This document shows, in pieces, positions 23,363-36,018 of a DNA stretch of 64,000 nt; position 1 is the stretch's first letter; each line of letters begins with the position of its first letter. The notes below the pieces were generated by a model that was not told where the DNA came from, did no database searches, and saw only the letters and a list, made by a program, of their open reading frames with translations. The DNA comes from Mycocentrospora acerina (taxonomy: Eukaryota > Ascomycota > Dothideomycetes > Pleosporales), in NCBI GenBank assembly GCA_022701365.1, contig JAKUHH010000084.1:62001-126000 (forward strand), read 5' to 3'. The position numbers and the translations under genes are program-made.

Positions 23363-26300
23363 TGTGTGTATTCCTCAAATCATTACATATTTATCTTCAC
23401 ATGGTATTCATAGTTGCGGTTGGTGACGTTTGCGTGGAATTTTTTCTTCCTTCTCTATCATGCTATAGATCACCGCCGTACTCGTACTCGTGTTAGTCTT
23501 GTGTTTCTTTTATCGATCAATGCACATTTCTATTTCTTTCGATTAATAGTTGTTACGTCTACTCACCGCTGTTCTGCGCTTTTGGCGTTTTGTTGCGTGG
23601 GATAAGATACACGTCTCCTCGACCGCATGGTAATATCTGACCTAGATATATTTAATCTTAGTTGGAAGAGCTGTTTCAAAACACCATTGTAAGCGGTGTG
23701 AGGAGCGTGAGTGGCAAGGATATATGTAAACGTCTCCGAAAAAACACACAAGGGAGCTAAGAATATACAGCTAAATTTGATCTTGTTGTCGCTAGGGAGG
23801 GTTTCAGTATCACTGGATGGTGACACTTTGTAATGATAGGGGGGTTGATGTACACCTAGTATGAACTCTTGGTGCAGCGGCGCATTCACTCTCTAACAAG
23901 ACCCCTAGAAGGTAATTTGCACATGGCCAGATCAATCTTATCGCAGCGATTTGCTGGAAGGCTTTGCGCTCCGGAGGATGCAGAGGGAGCAATAAGGGCT
24001 GGGCTTCCATCAGCCAACCGTCGGATGTCCACACGCCATTACAGGGTACATTATTCGAAAACGAATTTTTACGCCAGCCCTGCGGGTGCGGCCACGCGTT
24101 GGCTAGTCTTGCAATCTGATTATAATGTCTTAAACAGGAATCCACGATTTCTCTGGCGTTCACCACACAGACGTCAGCTGCAATAGCAGCTGAGCTAGCG
24201 AAGGTTCGCGTTCTGGCTGGTACCTGCCTAGCTGGCCTTAATGACGTCTGAGGAAGCTGCGAGTCCGGCTAATGATGCTATACTGCACATCTACCACTGC
24301 TTCCATTCGTCTTGTCTTTCCAAGCTCTTTGTACAGCTGGCGGTACAAGCAGAAATGGCAAATGGCAAATACCAAGGGCTCTACTTGATAAGCGTCTGTC
24401 TGATTGAGGTGGTTCTGGGAAGATTCGTGGAGGGGCTAAAAATCGACCGGAGCACTTGAGGCCTTCGCTACGGAATGTGATTTGTGCGCAGGAGCTGTTG
24501 CACCGAGCCCATTTCTTAGATTGCGGGATGACATCGATGATTATTATTGCGCAACATTTGAATCACGGGTGTAGTTGTTTCGGTGCACGGGGAGACGGGA
24601 AGCTGCGTAATAGGAGGATGCACGTGGGCAAATGTAGCTTCAACGTTCCAAGTCGAGAAGCGATTCGTTTTTTTTGGCGACGTGGACAATTGCCGACGCT
24701 CAGAGACGAGCAAAAAGCACATCTTTGACGGTTTCACAAAGGTCTTTGCGGTGGGAGCAGCACGAGCACTGTTAAGTCAGGCGTGTCGGGGCCATTTCTG
24801 CAACCCAGACGCATACGAACGCCCACCCCGCTACTGTGTCGGAACCACTCCCAGGAGCAAGGTTCAACGGCGCACCATCTTGCATCCAACGTGGAACCGC
24901 AGGCGCCGATCAGGCTGCACATTGAACGTGGGTTTGAAAATCGCCTTCGGGCTAGCCCATCGATGACACCACTCGTCCTGTTCTTCAAATCCTCTGACCA
25001 CTCGCGTCCCAGGCACTGCCTATTCTCGTCACATCCCCACACGACACCTGGCGCAACCACCGCACTGCGGATTTACTCGGACAAGGCAAGCCACATCAGC
25101 ACCCGCACATTGCCGAACACGGGGCACAACTTGAGACAGACGTCCCTGTACACAAATGTCAAAGCGTGGCCCGACCAGGTTAGACGCTTGAGGCCTCTTT
25201 ATAGCCGGATGCACGTCAACTAAGCTTGCGTCAATCCTTAGTATGCTCTGGCTGTGCAGGAAGGCTCGGGTACCTGATTCGTGCTGACATTCTTTACCAT
25301 CTGCTATGATGGGCACGGTCCGATGCTCGTGTTCTTATACTTTGGAGATCCTGATGAAGTACCACTGTCCTTGCTCCCAATCCTAAACTTCACCATCTAC
25401 TCGATTTTTTGATACTCCACTACAGCCCTTCACAACAGCCCCATCAACGAACAATGTGCGATTATACCCAAGTCCAGTACAAGTGTAGTCACCTACGTTA
25501 TGTAGTTCGAGCCTGGTGCACCAAATATCAGGAGACACACAAGAGATGTCCAGCCAACGTTGTGGCAATGTAAGAAAAAGACGATGATATTCACGAGCAA
25601 CTTCTGACTTGCACACTAGTGAATACAGAATTGACGAAGACTGTGGTTCGTATTTCCTTTAGCAATTCTCCACCATGTGCTCTATTCTGACTTCGCTTTC
25701 AAGGTGACTGCAAAGACTCGAAAAGAAAGACACCGTGGAGCTAGATGACCTTCTCAGCACTTTTCTCCTTCCTATTTTGGCTATATTTCCAGCAAGGCGT
25801 ACTGGGCACGGCATAGATTTTTATGATACCCCAATGGCATAGTTTCAAGCTCAAATTTCAAGCTGAACTTTTATCTCAATCCCACCCTGGATTCCTTCAT
25901 CTGCTTGCTCCAGTTTATTCCTTCATGCTTTCCTTGATAGAGCAGTATCAGGTCAACCGATTTGAAGTTGCACAACTCCCTTGTAACTCCATCTCACCCG
26001 TCGGCCTCAACTCCGCAACCTAACACTACCATTGGTGCGGCTTACATTTAACAACCGTCGAGTAGCGCGGAACGCTTGCCGGAGGTTAGCAGAACTGAGT
26101 TGGTGCAATGCATCATGTCCAGCCCATCTCGTCACCGACTGACAAACAACCTTTGACATACCACCCTATCCACGTAAAGATCACCCCGGCACGGCACGAG
26201 CGCGCCCCAACCAACGTCAGGGCTAGAATGTTCTTTTTGGATGCTTTGACAAAGCCGAAAACGGTCACGGATGAAAAATACATTAACGAGACCGAATGAT

Positions 26301-29300
26301 GTTCTCTCGGACAATAGAGAGCGAGCAAGAACCCTGTCGACACGCACTCGTATGGAAACATTCGCTCTGCATGCCGGGATTAGGCGCTTGAAACACGCAC
26401 TCACTAGAGGCTCATGCGCTGCGTCAGAAAGGCAACGACTGGCTCCAGAAATCTCCAAGAGGAAATGCGCCTCATTAAACAAAAATCGGACCAATCGAAT
26501 GGTTGGATCATCTAGAGTGTCCGTGCTCATCTGAACTTTGCTTTTCTATAGACTTCGGCCCTTTGCAGTAACTTTTCGTCAGCGGATAGCAGAAGTTGTG
26601 GCTTGGGGTTCCATGTGCCTAGTGCCGACTCCGCATTGTGCCTGCACACACGCTATTTTCCGACTTCACTGCTGCGCACCGTTCTTACCAGAATTCCTCT
26701 AGTTCTCCGTACTTGGAAGCTGGGCATTTAATGACCCCTGCCATACTTCATAGTGGCCAAGCAGATTACCAATCGGCATTGTATACCCGATGGTGCAGAC
26801 ATGGCCCTCAGGTGCACCAGTTTCGTAAAAATGACCACCGGATTACGAATTATAGCTTTCGACTCATGAGAGGTTGAGGATTACCTGGGCGAAATCCGGC
26901 AGTGAAGCCTACTTCAAGTGCCGCCACAGGGTCAGGGGGGTTGTCAACCTTTACAGCCAAGAAATAAGACCATGTCGGATCATGGCGTCAGACCATGTTG
27001 GAAGCCCGTTGGACTACACTCTGCTTCTAGCATTTGATTGCACCGGATGTTTTGACGCCTCTCAACCAATGCGATACCAGCCCTCTGAACATTCGGGAAT
27101 TTATCATCTCAGTGCAGATAATCATTGACTTTCGGGAAATGATCGCTTGCCGATCTTTAAATTGGAGCCTCGTCAGTTTGACAACAACGGAGACCATGCG
27201 ACTACATCCACCAACCTACGGTATAGGTCGCTGTTCCGCCTCCCCGCATTCTTCTAAAGTCAAACCTTGTGCAACGATAGCGTTCGGGGAAGCGCGAGGA
27301 CGATCCTAGGTCGGACATGGGACGTTGGATGTCCGGAACACACCTATAGCGAACCCTGATATCACAACATCCGGCTGTTCGCGCTCGCGATTGACCACCT
27401 GTTCTATGAAGTATGGCCGGAGGTCCGACCGGAACTTTGTCCTCAGCTACAGGTCAAGTCACCCTGGCTACATGCATCAATCGGCACACCGGGTCGGTGG
27501 GAAAATTCATACATGTAATCTATTATCTGCTCATGATCTGCCTGTAGGTGCTCTTCATGTTGAAACTGAGTCGTGTACTTTTAGCGGATTGTGACGCGCT
27601 TTGCGATGAATTTCTAAGTAACCTCCAGATATTGTTTCAACACGGAGGTGCCGGCTCAGAATCGCAATGACTACTCCCAAAGTCCTGCAGCAATGGCAAG
27701 TTAATTTTGAAAATCCGCCACCAGCAAGTTTGGAGAATGGTATCTTTGTTCCATCTGCATCTCTTCCGCCAACATTAAATCCGTCAGATCGTACATCAAT
27801 CCTTGGCTCGGGACAATTATCTCAGTCGAGGACAATCAAACTGGCGCTCCGAACCAGGATACATGACACGCCAAGGGCTGACTCTTCAATGCCACGCGAA
27901 TCCGACACTCTTGACACGCAAAACTCACAAAGGCATTAGGGTCCGACATGCTAGCTCGTCGGGTCGGCCCGAGCTGTCAGACGAATCCGGAGTTTCATAG
28001 CCATACTCGGCCGGCCCGACTGCTATCACCAAATCCTGGCGGACTCTCCCTCGTGACCATGCCTACAAAGATGATAACTTGATGAGAATCAAGATTCTCA
28101 AGGGCAAGCCGAAACATGTCCATACGCATTGGCTTTGGAGCCAACCCCATCCATGACATCACCTGACGATAATCCCTTCTCATTCGCACTTGCTAATGTC
28201 TTAGCACAATCGTCATCTCGGAACAAAGCCCCTTTTTCTAATAGGCAGCCCTCCTACCAGCTCTCCCGTGGGAAAAAAAAACGCCCAGCCTCAGCCTTAG
28301 CTTTAGCCTCAGCCTCAGCCTCAGCCTCGGCCTCGTACGACTGTCACCTCCCGCCGGTTCCGCGGTCCATTCCGAAGTGCTATACGGAGACCGGACTCTT
28401 CTCCGCCATTAGCCATGCCACGCGGACGAAACGGAAGTCGCAGTGTTCTCGAGATGTGACGTGCATGCATCGCCCACCCAACCAGCAAAAAATCAGCCCA
28501 AGATAACCCATCTCCTGCGACAATTTATTTTTGTTCCCCCCCTTCCATCGGTACAACTAATTTTCCAGCCAACCATCTTTTTTATTAGTTTGACATGTGT
28601 ATCGAACCATGCACAAGTATCATTTAAGACCAAGGGGAGAAGGAGGTAAAATCAAAATGAAAGATCTCGCCACTTTTTTATTTTGGTCGCAAACTTTGTT
28701 TCTACTAGAACAAAGCGACTTAAGCAGCCCGTTGGTCTTGGATACGAATGAATAGTGTGGGGAGTCATTTCCCTGTTTTGCTTGTAGTCTCTCGTTCGTA
28801 TAAAAACAACGTGGTCTGGATCCACTGCATTTGTAACTAGGACACACAATGTCCAGGTACGAAACCTACCAGCGCGTGGGAATGATCTGATTACGTCTGG
28901 ACTGCGCTTGTACCGCGTGACCACGCGCTGTCCGTGTACCATGGCAATCATGATTTAGATGCACGTCCCGTTTGCCCGTCTGTGAATGCACGGGGGGGAA
29001 GGGGGAGGGGAGGCATTGAGGACGTACCTGCTTGCTTGTCCCGTCCCTACCCGGGCAGTTACGGTGCGTTGGGCCGCATTGCTGCTGGTATATCCTGATC
29101 GAGGTTAAAGATGTCTCTCGCAATGACTGCAGTGATCAGCAGCCAGGGCTTCGTCGGTGATATGCGGCGCTTTCAGGTATCGTACGTATTTTTGTATGTG
29201 GAAGTGGTGCGAGAATCCCCGCGGGGTGGGTCGTTAGGACGGGCGAGGGGTCAAACACGAATATGAGTAGGGAGGGATTGGCTACCAAATGTTAGTTAGT

Positions 29301-29508
29301 GCTGGTCTTTTGCTTGTGAATTTTTTTGCTCCGCTCCACTCTTTGGCGCAACTAAGCTTGAGATGTCTGCATACTCAACATATTCAGCTTCTTGTACGAG
29401 AAAGCCACTGTAAGAGGAATCGCCTCGCAGGCTGCATGTGACTGAGTGCATTGTTACTACCGTATTCTCAGTCTTACCAATAGACCGCATCCTTATTCCA
29501 AACTCTCC
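23363..29508. other. 6.1-kb gene-poor region
   Basis: No gene is recognised on either strand. Frames are short and overlapping, the longest being about 145 residues (24783-25223), without domain or splice-linked continuation. The base composition is ordinary rather than strongly AT-rich, so it is not an obvious RIP block. A GCCTCA-type hexamer repeat lies at 28290-28335. Noncoding transcripts, old mobile-element remains or a lineage-specific gene cannot be excluded by eye. Confidence 0.5.
28290..28335. repeat. (GCCTCA)n hexanucleotide repeat
   Basis: Run of imperfect and perfect gcctca units (tcagcctta, gcctcagcctcagcctcag) in noncoding DNA. Confidence 0.8.
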
Positions 29509-30473
29509 CTATCCCCTCCCCCTGAACTGCTCCCCAAACATCTCCCCCAAGGTCCTCCTCTGCCTTGTTCCTCCCGTCTCCCCGGCCAAGATCCCCGTCG
29601 CAACACCCCCGCCACCCCCCTCCCTTTCCCTCTCGGCGTCAAGCCTTGCCCTCAACCCTTCAAACCCACCCTTCTTCTCCTCTCCGACCACCCACCCAGG
29701 TACGCGCCAACTCGCCGCATATGGCAGTATATCCCGTCTGTAACTTGTTCCGACCGCCCAACCAACCGCCGCGGCAAGTACCGAGCCCGGGAACTGCGAA
29801 AAGGCAAGTTGCAGGGGTGCAAGGTAGGATATAGATTTGGAAGTGAGCGTGAGGCTACGGGCGAAGAGGGAGGTAGAAGACGAGGGCGTCTGTGCAAAGG
29901 GCGAAATCTTGTAGCGGTAGGTATATGGAATTGCGGCGTAGTAGTTTGCGAGGAGCGCGAAGAGTAGAGGAGTTGGGCCTGCGGGGAGTGTATTGATGCG
30001 ACCGAAAGATAGAGGACGCAGAACAAAGGTGAGAATTAGTGGGGGAAGGAGGGTCGTGTAGGGGAGGGTGGAGACTAGGAAAGACTACAGAGATGTTAGT
30101 ATAAGTGTGTGACAGATAGAGGTTTAGAAACTTGCAGCAAATTTCCTACTCCCCCAAAGTCGCTCGATAACTCGTAGTTGGTAGAATGTCAGGACGCCAA
30201 AGAGGACTTCTGTCGAGTTTGTGAAGCATAGCTGTTGTGCGCGACTGTGTTAGCTTCCTGTAAAAAAATTCAAGCTTCAACTTCATGAATAACGGCTTGA
30301 CGTACTTGCCAAGTTAGCACTCGCCAGAGCTGTCTGTAGCTCCAAATATGCGGCACGACCTGGAGGTGCAGGTAGTATCTTGTGTCTGTGAGTGTCGCGA
30401 CCAAAGCGCCAATCACGGTCGAGAAGACAAGAAACTGCGACACAGGCGCATTCGTGAAGCCAGAGGAAATCAT
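29509..30473 (-). CDS. Dsc2/UBAC2-like subunit of the Golgi DSC E3 ligase
   Basis: Rhomboid-like membrane pseudoprotease of the DSC ubiquitin ligase, which in fungi processes SREBP and removes mislocalised membrane proteins. Exons are 30473-30306, 30231-30136 and 30084-29509 (279 residues). Exon 1 reads MISSGFTNAPVSQFLVFSTV, then YYLHLQVVPHIWSYRQLWRV; exon 2 reads LCFTNSTEVLFG..LRVIERLWGSRKFA; exon 3 reads SFLVSTLPYTTLLPP. Together these are the UBAC2/Dsc2 rhomboid fold, with several hydrophobic helices. Intron 1 is GTACGT..CAG. Intron 2 begins GCAAGT, so it is a GC-AG intron; any GT donor nearby breaks the frame. No clear UBA domain is visible in the hydrophilic C-terminal tail, so the protein may lack it. 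An ATCACGTG box lies 134 bp upstream. The start at 30473 gives the conserved N-terminus; the frame is open further upstream. Confidence 0.85.
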
Positions 30474-30892
30474 AGTGTCAGATGCGCGTCCTTGCGAAAG
30501 GGCATAGCGTTGTTGTAGAGAGTGTCGTAACACAAGACGTGAGGAAGCGATGACGATGCGGAGTTCGGAGGTGCCACAACTTTGGAACTCACCAACGTGG
30601 CGGGAAATCACGTGCGCCTAGTGACTGGTGAAGAAATTCGGATCTAATTAAATATGGATGTGTGCGTATATATATATACATATTGCCAGTGGCTAAAATT
30701 CTGGCCCAGCAGTGTCATAGCAATGAAAGTGCGAAACCAGCAAAACAGCCTCCCAGTCGTAGTGTCCATCGTTCCTCGCGGAGTGGGGTGTATCTCAACA
30801 AAAGCAATGCCGATGCCCGGGCAGACGGGTATCCAAAACGCCATGCGGAAAAGAAAAATTACCTCGCCAATTGAATAAAATATTTCGTACAA
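30474..30892. promoter_or_regulatory. Dsc2 promoter and 3' flank of the coiled-coil gene
   Basis: About 420 bp. An ATCACGTG E-box at 30607-30614 lies upstream of Dsc2. A short TA-rich stretch (tatatatatacata) is at about 30668-30681. Nothing else recognised. Confidence 0.5.
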
Positions 30893-32782
30893 TCATTTAC
30901 GCGCTCGATCTCTTGATCGTGATCTTGCCCTTTTGCTGCTGCCAATCTTTGACTTCATCCTACTCAAAAAGCTCTCCTCCTCGTCTCTTTGACTGAACAT
31001 GGAGTTTCTGTCCTCAGCTGATGATGTCGATGGCGCAATCTTATTTCTTCTCGCTGTAAAAGCGCTCTCTTCGTCGAATTTTATGTGAGGGGATGTTGCT
31101 TGCGTTTGTGACTGCACTTGTGACTGTGCTACTTCCTGCTGCTGGGCCTGCGTCAATTGTTGAATGTCCTTCAGCCACCTTCGTGGATCTGCTTCAGTTG
31201 TCAGACCGTCAGAATTATTGGACATGGAGCGGGAAGAGGCCTTGGGCGCCCACTCTGACGACAAGGACTCTGCTCTCGCGTGACTGGTAGGAGGTACGCC
31301 TTTTTCTGATTGCCGTCGGGATAGCTGCGGAGCGTTGCGAAGGGTTAGTCTCTCGCCCTCAACGCTCGTATGAGCACGATGGTTGCTTAGACGTGGAGGG
31401 GCGAGTGGTGATGCTTCGACAATAGACCCCTGGCGACTTCTGGCTCTCGATGCAAAGGCACTCGAAGCGTGACTTGATGACGGACGCGGCTCGTTTACGG
31501 CCCTGGCCCCACCTGTTCTGTCGGGATGGTACAGGCCCCTCAGTCCTTCATGGCGAGGCGCCGACGGCATAGGAGCTGTTGTCGCAGGGCGCAACGGAGG
31601 AGAGAGGTGTAGTTCGTCGAGCAAGTTTCGAGGTGATTTCTTCGAGCGATGTGATCTTGAGGACCGTCGATATGCCTCTTCCTCCTGCATCTCCCGCTGA
31701 TACGTCAGCGGGATCTGTGGAATGTCTGGAATAGGAGATTCCGCTAGGTGTACCGAGGCCTTCATGGACAACGCCGACATGCGTTGTTGGAGGTTTTGTG
31801 CGGATCGGCGATTTAGCTTGCTCAGCTCGTGGAACCTGACTGAGCGTTCCGAGGTTGTGAAAGAGTGCAAAGAAGTATTGCTCGGCTGAGGAGGCGACTC
31901 TGCCTGACTATAGTAATCGGAATCACCAAAGTTGCTCGTCGATGGTCGCATATCATCGATACTTTTGACACGTGTTGGATACCTGGGGGCACTATCCACA
32001 TGTCCGCAAGAAATAGGGCCTATCTCTAGTGCCTCCACACGAGCCTTGAGATCCAGCAGCTCATTCTTAAGAGACAGCTTGTCCTCTTGAAGCTTGGTAA
32101 TGATCTCGGCAGCCTCCTTGACAGCAGCTTCCTGATTGTTCCAGTGCGCTGAGCATTCCTCGTTAATGGCGATGAGTTCTTTGTTTGATTCACGTTGGGC
32201 TTTCACCTCTTGCTGCAAGCGTACCACCCCCTTTTGCACCTCCCTCATTTGACATTCCAAGTCTTCGTTCTCTATCCTGAGCTTGTCATTGTCGATCTCG
32301 AGCGGCTCAAGCTCTTCTTTCGAGGCAGTCAACTCATGCTGCAGCTTGCGGTTTTCCTTCTTCAGCAGCTCAACGCGCATATTGGTCGTCATGAGACTAT
32401 CCTTCAGCCTTTGGATCTCATCCGTCAGTTCGCGATTAGTCTTCCCGCGCGGTGTTACACCATCGCTCTCCTGTAGACGGTGGATAGGGGAAACGGAAGA
32501 CGTCAGCTCTGCTGTAAGGGCGTATTCCAAAAAGAGATCAGGCGACAATTGGGGCGGCTCTATTACAGACGATCTTGAGGAAGCTGGCGGAGGAGGCCTT
32601 GCGTCGATGGGCGATGGGACGGGTGTCTTCTGCGTCTTGTGGGCGTCAAGCGCATCGCGTAGGTATTGTGAGTGGGGAACAATACCACTTTTTCGTGTAT
32701 TCCCAGGTCTTCGTGCGTCCGGTGTAGAGGGCCTGTGCGAAGAGGCGCGCGATGAACTGAACGAGGATTCCGGCGTTGACAT
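30893..32782 (-). CDS. Coiled-coil protein, possibly spindle-pole/centrosomin-like
   Basis: Single-exon protein of 629 residues, without enzymatic motifs. The N-terminus (1-112) is Ser/Pro/Arg-rich and disordered. Residues about 115-258 form a strong heptad-repeat coiled coil rich in Glu, Leu and Lys, opening GKTNRELTDEIQRLKDSLMT and continuing MRVELLKKENRKLQHEL. That opening loosely resembles the Cnn_1N (centrosomin N-terminal) motif of microtubule-organising-centre proteins. The rest is disordered, Ser/Arg-rich, with a basic RS-like C-terminus (SKRARSRSRDRARK). A role at the spindle pole body or in microtubule organisation is a guess from this likeness; other coiled-coil scaffolds fit equally. 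The start at 32782 is the first ATG of the open frame. Confidence 0.75.
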   Translation of the reverse strand: MSTPESSFSSSRASSHRPSTPDARRPGNTRKSGIVPHSQYLRDALDAHKTQKTPVPSPIDARPPPPASSRSSVIEPPQLSPDLFLEYALTAELTSSVSPIHRLQESDGVTPRGKTNRELTDEIQRLKDSLMTTNMRVELLKKENRKLQHELTASKEELEPLEIDNDKLRIENEDLECQMREVQKGVVRLQQEVKAQRESNKELIAINEECSAHWNNQEAAVKEAAEIITKLQEDKLSLKNELLDLKARVEALEIGPISCGHVDSAPRYPTRVKSIDDMRPSTSNFGDSDYYSQAESPPQPSNTSLHSFTTSERSVRFHELSKLNRRSAQNLQQRMSALSMKASVHLAESPIPDIPQIPLTYQREMQEEEAYRRSSRSHRSKKSPRNLLDELHLSPPLRPATTAPMPSAPRHEGLRGLYHPDRTGGARAVNEPRPSSSHASSAFASRARSRQGSIVEASPLAPPRLSNHRAHTSVEGERLTLRNAPQLSRRQSEKGVPPTSHARAESLSSEWAPKASSRSMSNNSDGLTTEADPRRWLKDIQQLTQAQQQEVAQSQVQSQTQATSPHIKFDEESAFTARRNKIAPSTSSAEDRNSMFSQRDEEESFLSRMKSKIGSSKRARSRSRDRARK

Positions 32783-34642
32783 GGCGTGTGGGTGTGTGGT
32801 GGGTGTGTCGGCAGTGATTGGTTTGACGTGGTGTTTGTCTTATAGACAGGCTAGACAGAGAGATTGTGCCACTGTTGCCTTGCGCCAGTGCCAGACAACG
32901 TCTTTGTTCACTCGGTACAGGTGCCAGGCCAGAGTCTGTAGATAATGCGTCCCAGGGCTCTGTGTGTCTTTACAATGTTTGCGCCCAGCCTGGTGCTTGA
33001 CTACCGGCTTGAGTGTATTGTGGGGCAGGTGAGAAAGCAAAACGTCATGAATCGCGGGCAGGCAACACTGCGGGCCGCGTGGTCGACTCGGAAGCAGGGA
33101 GAAGGCAGTTGGTACAGAGGGTGTTTGTCGGCTTGTCGAAGATCAGATGGTAGCGTCGCGAGCGTAAACGGGGGGGAAATCGCTCGAGAGAGGATCGGGC
33201 TTAGGGTCCATGTCTTGCGTTGCCGATGCCTAGAAGAGATGATCGTCCCGAGCCCAGTCGTGCGTGTGCGTGTGCGTCTGCGCGTGCTCGTGCTTGTTGT
33301 CGATGTCGCGGAGGATGCTGTAGGGAAACAAGAGTCGGCCTAGCAACAGGCGGTGAAAGCGGCTAGCCCACGTCACGAGAAGCGTCAGAGAGTGCGCTGG
33401 ACGCAGCAAGCACAGCCTGTTTGAGCAGGGGGGTGCTAGGACATGTATCTGCGCTGTTCGACGCGGTGGCGAAAGCAACGGAGAGGGAGGCTGCAAGCAA
33501 AGAAGCCAGGGCTGTCTTCTACGAGATGATTTCGTCGGCCCCAAGAAAGCATCCAAGCGAGTCAGCCCCCCCTTTAGTGACCGGGGCACGACGGCAGGCC
33601 CAGTTGGCGTGATCCACCGCAACGGTTGCATCTGTCCACCCACGCCCATTGGCTGCAACGTCGATCCGTGCATGAACAACGTGCATGCCCCGGCACTCGT
33701 GCACACGGTCCCTGTCCATCACAGAAGGGTCGCTCTCCCTCCTGCATTTCGTCACAGACGGCGTCTGCTCAAAGGCTCCATCATTGGGCCGTGTTTGTGC
33801 AAGTCGTCAAGGGGGAAACAAACTGCGAACCGGTTTCGCCCCGCCCTCGCAATTCCCGTGCGGCACGGTCCTGACGCGCTGCCAAACTACATGCAGCTAC
33901 TGCAAAACCGCACATGGGGCCCAGAAGATTGAAGCCCAACTCCTGACTTGTTTCCACGCACACAGGAAATGACGTGAAATGACCATCCGTCCACACGAGC
34001 CACGCAGCTGTCTTCTTTAGACAAGGCGCCCCAAGCGCGGGCTCATATGTTGTCACAATGCTGTGCAACCACAGGTGAGACCCCTCTCTCGGTCCTGTGT
34101 TCTCGTGGACCCTGTCGGAGAGATTGCCCTCGCCACCACTGCAGGTGAGCCTGAGAACACTTACGCAACCTCAACCATGGTCCCATAGAGTGGACGATAC
34201 GTTTTGCGTCTGCGCTAGGTCTGCTCTTCGGAGCTGTCTCCTTGGAGTCCGTCTGTCAACGCGTGGGACGCCGGTGGCGTCGGATAGACAAGTCGCGAAA
34301 TCATGACAATGTGAAGGTAGCCATTCAGAACAAAGCACTTCGGTACATACCTGGCTGAGATGCAAGCCATCTGTGATCCATTGACGCTATGCGACCCATT
34401 CCTGACTGGCTCGGCATGCCTTGAAAAGGATTTTGGTGCACACGGTATGAAAATTGACATTTAAGCTTTTCAGGGTGGGATATGACTTGTGCTTCTAAAG
34501 AAAACCACAGTAAGGTAAGAGCTCGACGATTACACATTAATGCAAAGATGCTACATATACCTGCTGGGATCGTTGTATAGTTGGGTATGAATGCAGCGGG
34601 GAGATGTGCTGTATGGACACGAGGGCGGTGCCTCATGCACGC
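32783..34642. other. 1.9-kb intergenic region
   Basis: Contains the promoter of the coiled-coil gene on its left and the 3' flank of ERG27 on its right. A short GTGC/GTGT-rich stretch is at about 33257-33300. Frames such as 33230-33706 (-) and 33609-33932 (+) overlap each other on opposite strands and have no domain. No gene is called. Confidence 0.55.
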
Positions 34643-36018
34643 CTACTCCATCTCGACCCCAACCCCAGCTGCACGAAGCCGATCCTCCCACTCGATCCTC
34701 AATCTCTCCATCTCCTCCCAGCACTTTCTCCCCGTCTCCTCAAATCGCTCTTGGCTCTCTTTTGTGAGGTCCTGTGCGTGCGGATCCCTCCCCTTCCTCT
34801 TCTGCTCCCCCATCTTGCCTCCCCAACCCCACCCGTTCATCTCTGTTCGCTCCACTCGTTCTCGCCCTTGCCAGTCTGTCGCACTGCCCCACTTGCCCAC
34901 TCCTTCGTGCTCCTCCATGCTGTCTAACGTGCTCTGTTTCGCCAGCGCAATCCACACCATGGCACATGCACCCTTCTCAACGGTAATAGGGTGCCATTGA
35001 CTGCCGAGAAAGCGGGCGAGATAGAAGGCGGCGAGCATGGCGTATTCAAGGATGAGGTGGAGGTACATGATGCCTGTGCCACAGATACCGGGGTGGGTGA
35101 GATATATTCGTGGTTTCGTCGTCTTTGCAGGGGGTTGGGTATAGTCGAGATATTGATCTACAGCGTGGGATGAGGAAGGCAATACGGATGTGATTGCCAT
35201 CAAGTCTGTTAACCGTTTCGACGATTCGTACGGTACCAGGGAACCAATGCCCTGCATATCATTCATGTCGAGTGTGTGTTCGTATGCTTCCAGGCTGCTG
35301 ACCCAAATCAATCTACCCCTTTCATTCTCGCTTTGAGGGTGTCTCGCCAAAAGCGGCGCAAGATAGTGTCCAAGGAGATAGTGTCCAAAGAAGTTGGCGC
35401 AGAAGACCTCCCCGAGTGCAGGCTCTTCTATCTTGTCTCCCTTCTCTGAGGTTGGTATCTGCGGTTTTGCAAGCCACCCTTTGCCCGAGACCTTGAAGAT
35501 GGGCCAAGTAACCGCCCTCTTCAGCCCCGTAAGGACTGTGAATATCGCAACAGGCCAGTTGACGCCCGTCCAGCCTCCGATTCCTGCATTGCAAATGACT
35601 ACGTCGAGTTTTGGCGTAGTCTCGCGCAGCTTTCTGCACAATCTTTGCACAGAAACCAGGCTCAGCAGATCTAGGCGCTCCTGTCGGAAGTATACACGCC
35701 CCTGCAGCAGCTTCGCGATGCCCGGTAGTGTCCGCTCATGGTCGCGACACACCTTTCGTAGATGTGCTTCTAGCTTCTCGATTGTCGCGTCGCCTTTTCG
35801 CTGGTCGCGCGTGGTAATTATGAGAACGAGGGATTCGGACTGGGGGCGCGTCTGCAGGAATTCGTCGATCAGGCGGGTTCCGATTCCAAGCCCCAGGCCG
35901 CTGGAGACGGGTCAATTAAATGATAATGGAGGGGTTCGATGTACACGTACCTATTGGCGCCGGTGACCAGAACATAGAAGCCATTTTCGGGTCGTGGGAT
36001 GTCTTCTGTGAGTGCCAT
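34643..36018 (-). CDS. ERG27: 3-ketosteroid reductase, ergosterol synthesis (Erg27)
   Basis: NADPH-dependent short-chain dehydrogenase that reduces the C-3 ketone during C-4 demethylation of sterols, with Erg25 and Erg26 at the ER. Exons are 36018-35951 and 35900-34643 with a 50-nt GTACGT..CAG intron. The splice rebuilds the cofactor motif VTGANSGLG; the product is 441 residues. Other SDR features are VVICNAGIGGW, the catalytic Ser in IWVSSLEAYEH and the YESSK (YxxxK) motif. A long C-terminal extension with a hydrophobic segment (ILEYAMLAAFYLARFLG) and an acidic/basic helical tail is usual for fungal Erg27. A TCACGTG box lies about 256 bp upstream. The assignment to Erg27 rather than another SDR rests on overall pattern and length. 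Confidence 0.85.

Noticed and set aside
29446..29967. 173-residue plus-strand frame
   Set aside because: It is antisense to exon 3 of the Dsc2-like gene, whose reading frame is supported by three joined conserved exons.
33230..33706. 158-residue minus-strand frame
   Set aside because: It includes a GTGTGC-type simple stretch read as His-Thr repeats, and opposite-strand frames of similar size overlap it. No domain is visible.
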